DNA of 64,000 bases, taken from Pseudomonas protegens. Its GTDB lineage: Bacteria; Pseudomonadota; Gammaproteobacteria; Pseudomonadales; Pseudomonadaceae. Shown one piece after another: positions 23,762 through 30,576 of the stretch; within the stretch, counting starts at the first letter, position 1; each line of letters begins with the position of its first letter. The position numbers were made by a program, and so were the translations under genes. The stretch covers positions 2,666,001 to 2,730,000 of the forward strand of contig NZ_CP060201.1 in the NCBI RefSeq assembly GCF_013407925.2, given 5' to 3'. The notes beneath the pieces are model-generated. The model saw only the letters and a list, made by a program, of their open reading frames with translations, was not told the origin of the DNA and did not search any database.

Positions 23762-24980
23762 ACAGATTCAGGCCGAAGTGGCCATTATCGGCAGCGGACC
23801 CGCAGGCCTTGCCGCGGCCATCGAACTGCGCCGCCAGGGCATCGGCCCGGTGCTCGTCATCGAGCGGGAAAGCGAAGCCGGCGGCATTCCCCGGCACTGT
23901 GCCCATCCGCCTTTCGGCATGGGCGAGTACCAGCGCATTCTCAGCGGCCCGGCCTATGCCCGGCGCAATGTCCAGGCGGCGCTCAAAGCCGGGGTCGTGC
24001 TGCTGCTGCGCCACACCGTGCTCAGCCTCGAACCCGACGGCCTGCTGCGCCTGGCCAGTCCCGACGGGCCGCGGCTGGTGCAGGCGCGCAAGGTGCTGAT
24101 CGCCACCGGCGCCCGGGAAACCCCGCGCTCGGCGCGCTTGCTGTCCGGGGACCGGCCGGTGGGGGTGATCAACACCGGAGCCCTGCAGAACTTCCTCTAT
24201 GTGCGGCATCTCAAGCCCTTCGAACGACCGCTGATCATCGGCACCGAACTGGTCAGCCTGTCCGCCGTGCTCAGCTGTCGGCGGGCCGGCATCCGACCGG
24301 TCGCGGTACTGGAGGCCAACCAGCGCGCCACCGCCCGCTGGCCGCTGACCCTGTTCCCACGTCTGCTGGGCATCCCCATGCACTTGGGCGCGCAACTGCT
24401 GGAGATCCAGGGCACCGGTCGCGTGGAGTCGGCAAAGGTACGCCTGGCCGACGGCCAGGTCCGCGACATCCCCTGCGACGGCGTGCTGCTCACCGGCCAG
24501 TTCACCCCGGAGTCGAGCCTGGTGCGCCAGAGCCACCTGCAGCTGGACAGCGGTAGCGGCGGGCCGAAGATCGACCAGTACGGGCGCTGCTCGGACCCGG
24601 CCTACTTCGCCGCCGGCAACCTGCTGCGGCCGATCGAGACGGCCGGCTGGTCGTACCGTGAAGGGCGGCGCATCGGCGGCCTGATGGCACAGGCCCTGTG
24701 CGGCCAGCTACCCGTTCCCCAAGACGCGCTGACCCTCAAGTTCGCCGCCCCGATCAAGCTCGGCGTACCGGCGCAACTGGTGCGCAGCGAGTTGCCCGGC
24801 CTGCGCCACATCCAGCTGCGAGTCGGCCAGGCCGTCAGCGGCACCTTGCGGGTCCGCGCCCACGGCAAGGACCTCTGGAGCCGACCGGTGTCGGCCCTGC
24901 CGGAACGCCGCCTGCTGATCCCCCTCAAGGAACTGACGCTGCCCGGACACATCGACCAACTGGATATCTGCATCGACTAG
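23748..24980 (+). CDS. NAD(P)/FAD-dependent oxidoreductase (HcnB/OoxA-like partner flavoprotein)
   Basis: 410 residues. Two dinucleotide-binding regions: VAIIGSGPAGLAAAIELRRQG at the N-terminus and RPLIIGTELVSLSAVLSCRRAG in the middle. The second keeps only part of the Gly pattern. VLIATGARETPRSARLLSGDRP and YFAAGNLLRPIETAGWSYREGRRIGGLMA are typical of pyridine-nucleotide-disulfide-like flavoproteins without the redox disulfide. About 85 C-terminal residues form a basic, beta-rich extension without cysteines, so it is not the Cys-rich DUF1667 domain that follows this pair in Firmicutes. The ATG at 23748 has AGG eight bases upstream and overlaps the preceding gene. Likely forms a complex with the upstream [2Fe-2S] flavoprotein. 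Confidence 0.8.
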   Translation: MHSTEQIQAEVAIIGSGPAGLAAAIELRRQGIGPVLVIERESEAGGIPRHCAHPPFGMGEYQRILSGPAYARRNVQAALKAGVVLLLRHTVLSLEPDGLLRLASPDGPRLVQARKVLIATGARETPRSARLLSGDRPVGVINTGALQNFLYVRHLKPFERPLIIGTELVSLSAVLSCRRAGIRPVAVLEANQRATARWPLTLFPRLLGIPMHLGAQLLEIQGTGRVESAKVRLADGQVRDIPCDGVLLTGQFTPESSLVRQSHLQLDSGSGGPKIDQYGRCSDPAYFAAGNLLRPIETAGWSYREGRRIGGLMAQALCGQLPVPQDALTLKFAAPIKLGVPAQLVRSELPGLRHIQLRVGQAVSGTLRVRAHGKDLWSRPVSALPERRLLIPLKELTLPGHIDQLDICID

Positions 24981-25009
24981 CCCGGCCCATCCAAACAAGA
25001 GAGAACACC

Positions 25010-26434
25010 ATGCGAATAGCCGCACTTGATCAGGGCACCACCAGCACCCGCGTACTGGTGGTGGACATGCAAGGCCGGGCCGACATCCAACTGGCCCTGC
25101 GTCATCAGCAGCATCACCCGCGTCCGGGCTGGGTCGAGCACGACCCGCTGGAACTGCTGGCCAACCTGCAACGCTGCCTGGAAGCCACCGGCCGGGTCGA
25201 CGCCATCGGCCTGGCCAACCAGGGCGAAAGCTGCCTGGCCTGGGACGCCATCACCGGCGCGCCGCTGTCGCCGGTGATCGTCTGGCAGGACAACCGCACC
25301 GCCGCCCATATCGAGGAGCTGCGGGCCGACGGGGCCGAGGCCCTGACCCTGGAACGGGCCGGCCTGCCCCTGGATGCCTACTTTTCCGCCAGCAAGCTGG
25401 CCTGGATCGTCCGCCATCTGCCCGAAGCACAAGCCGCCCTGGGCGCCGGCCGCCTGCGCCTGGGCACCACCGACGCCTACTTCCTCGACCGCCTGACAGG
25501 GGTCTACGCCACCGACATCACCACCGCCTCGCGCACCTCGCTGATGAACCTCGCCAGCGGCCAGTGGGACCCGGATCTCTGCGCATTGTTCGGCGTGCCC
25601 TTGCAGGCCCTGCCGCAAATCCGCGCCACGGTCGGCGACTTCGGGCGCATCGGCCAGACCCCCATCAGCGCTTCGGTGGTCGACCAGCAAGCCTCGCTCT
25701 ACGGCCACGGCTGCCGCAAACCGGGGGACGCCAAGATCACCTTCGGCACCGGCGCCTTTGCCCTGACCGTCACCGGCGAGCAGATCATCCGCGCCCCGGA
25801 AAAAGGCCTGCTGGCCACCGTGGCCTGGCAGGCCGACGGCCAGCCGGTGTACGCCATGGACGGCGGTGTCTATGACGCCAGCGCCGCAGTGGAGTGGGCC
25901 GGGCGCCTGGGCCTGTTCAGTGACTTCTCGGAACTGGCGACCTTTGATCAGCCTCCGGCGATTTCCCGCGACCTGGCCTTCGTTCCGGCCCTGTCCGGGC
26001 TGGCCTGCCCGCATTGGGACCGCAGCGCCGGGGCGGTGTGGATCGGCATGAACGCCGCCACCAGCCGCCAGGACCTGTGCCAGGCGGTACTGGAAGGCGT
26101 GGCCCTGCGCAGCGCCGAAGTGATCAGCGCCATGGACGCCCACCTCAATGTCACCGACCAGCTGTCGATCGACGGCGGGCTGGCCCGCAGCCCGTATTTC
26201 ACCCAGTTCCTGGCCGATATTCTGCAGCGCAGCATCGTCACCCAGCGTTTCGACGAGCTCACCGCCCTGGGCTGCGCCGCCCTCGCCGCCCGTGGCCTGG
26301 GCCTGGAGCTGCCGGCCCTGGACAACACCAGCACCTACTATCGGCCGCGCATCGACCCGGCCACCGCAGCCGCCTGGCGCCACACCTTCAGCGGCGCGGT
26401 CAGTCGCTCCCAGGGCTGGTCGCAACCACGCTGA
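25010..26434 (+). CDS. FGGY-family carbohydrate kinase, glycerol kinase-like with altered substrate site
   Basis: 474 residues with the full FGGY layout: N-terminal LDQGTTSTRV phosphate loop, IVWQDNRTA, DAYFSASKLAWI, SVVDQQASLYG (catalytic Asp225), FGTGAFALTVTG and FVPALSGLACPHWDRSAGAVWIG. Compared with E. coli GlpK, the glycerol-contact residues Glu84, Tyr135 and Asp245 are kept (E73, Y124, D225). Arg83 is Gly72 (NQGES instead of NQRET; codon 25223-25225). That loss of a key hydroxyl contact argues for a substrate other than glycerol. Start 29 bp after the second flavoprotein. Predicted to phosphorylate the substrate whose phosphate ester is then oxidised. Confidence 0.85.
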   Translation: MRIAALDQGTTSTRVLVVDMQGRADIQLALRHQQHHPRPGWVEHDPLELLANLQRCLEATGRVDAIGLANQGESCLAWDAITGAPLSPVIVWQDNRTAAHIEELRADGAEALTLERAGLPLDAYFSASKLAWIVRHLPEAQAALGAGRLRLGTTDAYFLDRLTGVYATDITTASRTSLMNLASGQWDPDLCALFGVPLQALPQIRATVGDFGRIGQTPISASVVDQQASLYGHGCRKPGDAKITFGTGAFALTVTGEQIIRAPEKGLLATVAWQADGQPVYAMDGGVYDASAAVEWAGRLGLFSDFSELATFDQPPAISRDLAFVPALSGLACPHWDRSAGAVWIGMNAATSRQDLCQAVLEGVALRSAEVISAMDAHLNVTDQLSIDGGLARSPYFTQFLADILQRSIVTQRFDELTALGCAALAARGLGLELPALDNTSTYYRPRIDPATAAAWRHTFSGAVSRSQGWSQPR

Positions 26435-26443
26435 AACGCTCCA

Positions 26444-26547
26444 GCGGCCAAGGATGGCCGCCCTGCTGCCGACACGCCCGCGCCGCCCTTGCCGATCCGC
26501 CACGCCTATTGGACACTGACGCGCCCGCCCGCCACCGAGCGGCGGGC
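26444..26547 (+). terminator. Two hairpins after the FGGY kinase
   Basis: A 6-bp perfect stem (GCGGCC/GGCCGC) sits at 26444-26461 just past the kinase stop. A 7-bp perfect stem (GCCCGCC/GGCGGGC, 7-nt loop) sits at 26527-26547. Neither has a T tract. They probably mark the operon end; the rest of 26435-26656 shows no further structure I can name. Confidence 0.35.
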
Positions 26548-26656
26548 ACATCAAGCGGTTGCTGGCGACTCAGACACACGGGACCACTGACTGCTGCGCG
26601 GGCACACCACCTGCCTGGCTGTGCTCATTAATGGATTGCTACTGAGTCGAGGTTTT

Positions 26657-27928
26657 ATGAAAGACGCAACGATTGCGCTGCACCACGGATTCAAGTCGGA
26701 CCCGACCACCAAGGCCGTGGCCGTGCCTATCTATCAGAACGTCGCCTTCGAGTTCGACAACGCCCAGCACGGGGCCGACCTGTTCAACCTGGATGTGCCC
26801 GGCAACATCTATACCCGCATCATGAACCCCACCAACGATGTGCTGGAGCAGCGCATGGCGGCCCTGGAAGGCGGGATCGCCGGGCTGGCGGTGGCCGCCG
26901 GCAGCGCGGCGATCCACTACGCGATCCAGACCCTGACCCAGGCCGGCGACAACGTTGTCTCCACCCCGCAGTTGTATGGCGGCACCTACACCCTGTTCGC
27001 CCACCTGCTGCCCAGCTTCGGCGTCGAAGTGCGCTTTGCCCGGGACGATTCCCCCGAAGCCATCGCCGAGCTGATCGACGACAAGACCAAGCTGGTGTAC
27101 TGCGAGAGCATCGGCAACCCGGCGGGCAACATCGTCGATATCGAGGGCCTGGCCCAGGTCGCCCACGCCCGCAACGTGCCGCTGATGGTGGACAACACCG
27201 TGGCCACGCCGATCCTGTGCAAGCCGATCCAGTTCGGCGCCGACATCGTGGTGCACTCGGTGACCAAGTACGTCGGTGGCCACGGCAACTCCCTGGGCGG
27301 GGTGATCGTCGACAGCGGCAACTTCCCCTGGGCCGAGCATCCGCAGAAATTCGCCAGCCTCAACACCCCGGAGCCGGCCTACCACGGCGTGGTCTACACC
27401 GAGAAATTCGGCCCGGCGGCCTTTATCGCCCGGGCCCGCACCGTGCCGCTGCGCAACACCGGCGCGGCGCTGGCGCCGATGAACGCCTTCCTCCTGCTGC
27501 AAGGCCTGGAAACCCTGGCCCTGCGCATGGAGCGCCACACCGACAACGCCATCAAGGTCGCGCAGTTCCTCAAGGACCACCCGCTGGTGGCCTGGGTCAG
27601 CTACGCCGGCCTGCCCGATCACCCGCACCATGAACTGGCGCGCAAGTACATGCAGGGCAAGCCGTCGGCGATCCTGTCCTTCGGCCTCAAGGGCGGCTAC
27701 GCCGCGGGCGTGCGCTTCTACGACGCGCTGCAGATCTTCAAGCGCCTGGTGAACATCGGCGACGCCAAGTCCCTGGCCTGCCACCCGGCCTCCACCACCC
27801 ACCGGCAGATGAACGAAGCAGAGCAGGCCAAGGCCGGGGTCAAACCGGAGATGATCCGGCTCTCGGTAGGCATCGAAGCCATCGAAGACCTGCTCGAAGA
27901 CCTCGATCAGGCGCTGCGCCAGGCCTGA
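26657..27928 (+). CDS. metY: O-acetylhomoserine/O-succinylhomoserine sulfhydrylase (MetY type)
   Basis: PLP-dependent Cys/Met-metabolism enzyme that makes homocysteine or methionine precursors from an activated homoserine and a thiol or sulfide. 423 residues. AVPIYQNVAFEFDNAQHGADLFNLDVPGNIYTRIMNPTNDVLEQRMAALEGG is the conserved N-terminal block. VVHSVTKYVGGHGNSLGG contains the Schiff-base Lys. SLACHPASTTHRQMNEAEQAKAGV and MIRLSVGIEAIEDLLEDL complete the family pattern. Start MKDATIALHHGF; a start 12 codons earlier is less likely. It is separated from the kinase operon by 222 bp with hairpins, so it is probably independent. Confidence 0.93.
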   Translation: MKDATIALHHGFKSDPTTKAVAVPIYQNVAFEFDNAQHGADLFNLDVPGNIYTRIMNPTNDVLEQRMAALEGGIAGLAVAAGSAAIHYAIQTLTQAGDNVVSTPQLYGGTYTLFAHLLPSFGVEVRFARDDSPEAIAELIDDKTKLVYCESIGNPAGNIVDIEGLAQVAHARNVPLMVDNTVATPILCKPIQFGADIVVHSVTKYVGGHGNSLGGVIVDSGNFPWAEHPQKFASLNTPEPAYHGVVYTEKFGPAAFIARARTVPLRNTGAALAPMNAFLLLQGLETLALRMERHTDNAIKVAQFLKDHPLVAWVSYAGLPDHPHHELARKYMQGKPSAILSFGLKGGYAAGVRFYDALQIFKRLVNIGDAKSLACHPASTTHRQMNEAEQAKAGVKPEMIRLSVGIEAIEDLLEDLDQALRQA

Positions 27929-27936
27929 GCCCGCAA

Positions 27937-27962
27937 GCCCCGCCGCCCGAAGGTGGCGGGGC
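27937..27962 (+). terminator. Hairpin after metY
   Basis: Perfect 8-bp stem GCCCCGCC/GGCGGGGC with a 10-nt loop, eight bases after the metY stop. There is no T tract, so it could be a stability hairpin or weak terminator. Confidence 0.5.
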
Positions 27963-28056
27963 CGCGTCCCATGCATTGACTCAACCGCGTCGGCACCGGC
28001 GCGCCCTCCCCACCAATAGCCCCCAGGAACCTCTCTTACCCGCAAAGGACTCAATC

Positions 28057-28554
28057 ATGATTGTGCGTTACGTAAAGATCACCATGACCCTGGCTGTCGC
28101 GGCCTTCGCGCTGCTGGTGGCCTACAACAACATCAGTGACTACGGCTCCAACTTCGCCTTTGTCCAGCATGTGCTGAGCATGGACAGCGTGTTCCCCGGC
28201 AACACCGCCACCGACCGCGCCGTGACCCTGCCATTGCTGTGGAATGTCGGCTACTGGCTGATCATCGGCGGCGAAGCCCTGACCGGTGTGCTGCTGGTGC
28301 TCGGGGCGCTGCGCCTTTGGCTGGCACGGCACGGCGTCGCCAGCTACTTTAACCGCTCCAAGGGCTGGGCGATTGCCGGCTTCTGCCTGGGCTTCTGCGT
28401 CTGGTTCTTCGGCTTCATGGTGGTGGGCGGAGAGTGGTTCATGATGTGGCAATCCCCGACCTGGAACGGTCAGGACGCTGCCTTCAAGTTCTACATGGCG
28501 ATCCTGGGGGTGCTGATCTTCCTCAACCAGCCCGACGCCGAGCTGTACAAATGA
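28057..28554 (+). CDS. DUF2165 family membrane protein
   Basis: 165 residues with four hydrophobic segments (about 8-26, 60-85, 105-125 and 140-157). The family blocks AYNNISDYGSNFAFVQHVLSMD and FMVVGGEWFMMWQSPTWNGQDAAFKF are clear. Start ATG is preceded by AAAGGA. Function unknown; DUF2165 proteins are small inner-membrane proteins found singly in proteobacteria. It is followed by a strong terminator and is convergent with putP. Confidence 0.85.
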   Translation: MIVRYVKITMTLAVAAFALLVAYNNISDYGSNFAFVQHVLSMDSVFPGNTATDRAVTLPLLWNVGYWLIIGGEALTGVLLVLGALRLWLARHGVASYFNRSKGWAIAGFCLGFCVWFFGFMVVGGEWFMMWQSPTWNGQDAAFKFYMAILGVLIFLNQPDAELYK

Positions 28555-28555
28555 A

Positions 28556-28587
28556 AACGGCCCGCTGCGGTGACGCAGCGGGCCGTT
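28556..28587 (+). terminator. Strong terminator hairpin between the DUF2165 gene and putP
   Basis: A 14-bp perfect stem begins two bases after the stop codon, with a GTGA tetraloop and ending GCCGTTGTT. The flanking A-rich and T-rich ends suggest bidirectional use for the convergent genes. Confidence 0.8.
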
Positions 28588-28625
28588 GTTCAGCGCCCTG
28601 GGGAATCAGGGCAAGGCATTCGCAC

Positions 28626-30110
28626 TCAGTGGTTGAGCTTGAAATCCTTCTCGGCCGCTTCGAAACGCTGAACCATGCCAGCGGTCGGCGTGCCCATCTT
28701 GCTCACCAGCAGGATCGCCAGGCTGGCAAAGATGAAGCCCGGGATGATTTCGTACAGACCCAGCAGAGCGAAGTGCTTCCACAGGATCACGGTGACGGCA
28801 CCGACGATGATCCCGGCCAGCGCGCCGTTGCGGGTCATGCCTTTCCACATCACCGAGATCAGCACCACCGGACCGAAGGCGGCGCCGAAACCGGCCCAGG
28901 CGTAGCTCACCAGGCCCAGCACGCGGTTTTCCGGGTTGGCGGCCATGGCGATGGCGATCAGCGCCACCACCAGCACCATGGCGCGGCCGACCCATACCAG
29001 TTCCAGCTGCGAGGCATGCTTGCGCAGGAAGGCTTTGTAGAAGTCTTCGGTCAGAGCACTGGAGCACACCAGCAACTGGCAGCTCAGGGTACTCATCACC
29101 GCCGCCAGAATCGCCGACAGCAACACACCGGCAATCCACGGGTTGAACAGCAGCTTGGCCAGCTCGATAAACACCCGCTCAGGGTTCTCGCTCACAGGGC
29201 CGGCCACGTCCGGGTGCGCCGAGAAGTAGGCGATGCCGAAGAAGCCCACGGCCACGGTGCCGCCCAGGCACAGGATCATCCAGGTCATGGAGATGCGACG
29301 TGCGTTGGCGATCGATTTGACCGAGTCCGCCGCCATGAAGCGCGCCAGGATGTGCGGCTGACCGAAGTAGCCCAGGCCCCAGCCCATCAGCGAGATCACG
29401 CCGATGAAGGTGGTGTTCTTGAGCATGTCGAAGTTGGTCGGGTCCTGGGCCTCGATGGCCAGGAAGGTGGTGTCGACGCCACCGGTGGCCAGCAGCACGA
29501 TGATCGGGGTCAGCAGCAGGGCGAAGATCATCAGCGTGGCTTGTACGGTATCTGTCCAGCTCACCGCCAGGAAACCACCGACAAAGGTGTAGGCAATGGT
29601 CGCGGCCGCGCCAGCCCACAGGGCTGTCTCGTAAGGCATGCCGAAGGTGCTTTCGAACAGACGGGCGCCGGCGACGATGCCGGAGGCGCAATAGATGGTG
29701 AAGAACACCAGGATCACCACCGCGGAGATGATCCGCAGCAGGCCGCTTTTATCTTCGAAACGGCTGGAGAAGTAGTCCGGCAGGGTCAGCGCATCACCGT
29801 TGTGCTCGGTCTGCACCCGCAGGCGACCGGCCACGAACAGCCAGTTCAGGTAGGCACCGACGATCAGGCCGATGGCGATCCAGCTCTCAGACAGACCGGA
29901 CATGTAGATGGCGCCCGGCAGGCCCATCAGCAACCAGCCACTCATGTCGGAAGCACCGGCGGAAAGCGCGGTCACCACGCTGCCCAGGCTACGGCCGCCC
30001 AGAATGTAGTCGGAAAGGTTGTTGGTGGAGCGATAGGCCATGAAGCCGATCAGCACCATTGCTGCGATGTAGATCACGAAGGTGATCAGGGTGGGATTGC
30101 TTGCACTCAT
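28626..30110 (-). CDS. putP: Sodium/proline symporter PutP
   Basis: High-affinity Na+-coupled proline uptake (SSS family, LeuT fold). 494 residues with about 13 transmembrane segments. Conserved blocks: TLITFVIYIAAMVLIGFMAYRSTNNLSDYILGGRSLGSVVTALSAGASDMSGWLLMGLPGAIYMSGLSE (Na+ and proline sites in helix II), GYFGQPHILARFMA and ILAAVMSTLSCQLLVCSSALTEDFYK. Start MSASNPTLITF; an upstream in-frame ATG is not supported. Divergent from putA, sharing a 466-bp control region rich in GTTGCA sites. An A-rich AAAAACAA in the leader may be a Crc/Hfq site. Confidence 0.97.
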   Translation of the reverse strand: MSASNPTLITFVIYIAAMVLIGFMAYRSTNNLSDYILGGRSLGSVVTALSAGASDMSGWLLMGLPGAIYMSGLSESWIAIGLIVGAYLNWLFVAGRLRVQTEHNGDALTLPDYFSSRFEDKSGLLRIISAVVILVFFTIYCASGIVAGARLFESTFGMPYETALWAGAAATIAYTFVGGFLAVSWTDTVQATLMIFALLLTPIIVLLATGGVDTTFLAIEAQDPTNFDMLKNTTFIGVISLMGWGLGYFGQPHILARFMAADSVKSIANARRISMTWMILCLGGTVAVGFFGIAYFSAHPDVAGPVSENPERVFIELAKLLFNPWIAGVLLSAILAAVMSTLSCQLLVCSSALTEDFYKAFLRKHASQLELVWVGRAMVLVVALIAIAMAANPENRVLGLVSYAWAGFGAAFGPVVLISVMWKGMTRNGALAGIIVGAVTVILWKHFALLGLYEIIPGFIFASLAILLVSKMGTPTAGMVQRFEAAEKDFKLNH

Positions 30111-30127
30111 TGAGTTACGCCCTGGCT

Positions 30128-30135
30128 TTGTTTTT
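30128..30135 (-). promoter_or_regulatory. Possible Crc/Hfq (CA) motif in putP leader
   Basis: The putP-sense strand reads AAAAACAA, matching AAnAAnAA, 18-25 bases upstream of the ATG, where Hfq-Crc typically blocks translation of catabolic genes in Pseudomonas. Short motif, so moderate weight only. Confidence 0.35.
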
Positions 30136-30265
30136 ATGGTGCGGCGGTCACTGCCCGCCGACGCCAAACGATGGTATTTGGCAGACGGTCAGGCGAGCCG
30201 CGCATTTATGACTGATGTTTCCCCAGGAAAGCCATCAGCCGATGAACCACCCCGAAAAGGGGTCG

Positions 30266-30337
30266 GTTGCACCTTGGGCGCGAATCCTATGCAACAAAAT
30301 GAACAAGGTGCAACCAATTTGCGGTGTTTAAGTTGCA
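30266..30337. promoter_or_regulatory. PutA operator cluster, putP side (four GTTGCA sites)
   Basis: GTTGCA occurs at 30266-30271 (+), 30290-30295 (-), 30309-30314 (-) and 30332-30337 (+). Three are embedded in a longer shared element, (G/A)GTTGCACCTTG. GTTGCA is the established core site of the PutA ribbon-helix-helix domain in enterobacteria. Expected role: autorepression of putP and putA in the absence of proline. Confidence 0.75.
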
Positions 30338-30488
30338 CCTTGTCGAATAATCGACCCCCCATGGCGCTTTTGCTCCTTTTTGGAGCAAGAAATCGATTTT
30401 TCAGAAGCAAACGCACCATCAAGATGCCGAGCCAGTGATGCAGGATATTTATTCCTGACAAGCTGCCATTTTTTCCGTCCGAAAATGG

Positions 30489-30504
30489 GTTGCACCCGGT
30501 TGCA
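30489..30504 (+). promoter_or_regulatory. PutA operator pair, putA side
   Basis: Two GTTGCA sites at 30489-30494 and 30499-30504 are spaced exactly 10 bp apart (GGTTGCACCCGGTTGCACC), on one face of the helix, followed by a degenerate ATTGCA. They lie 73 bp before the putA start. Confidence 0.75.
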
Positions 30505-30576
30505 CCTATTGCAGCGCGCGGATAATCTTGCCGCCAGCTGATGCCACACGTGCGTGGCAAACATGAGGATAAAAAT

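Noticed and set aside
26435..26656. SAM- or cobalamin-type riboswitch before metY
   Set aside because: Only short GC hairpins were found; no conserved riboswitch core could be recognised.
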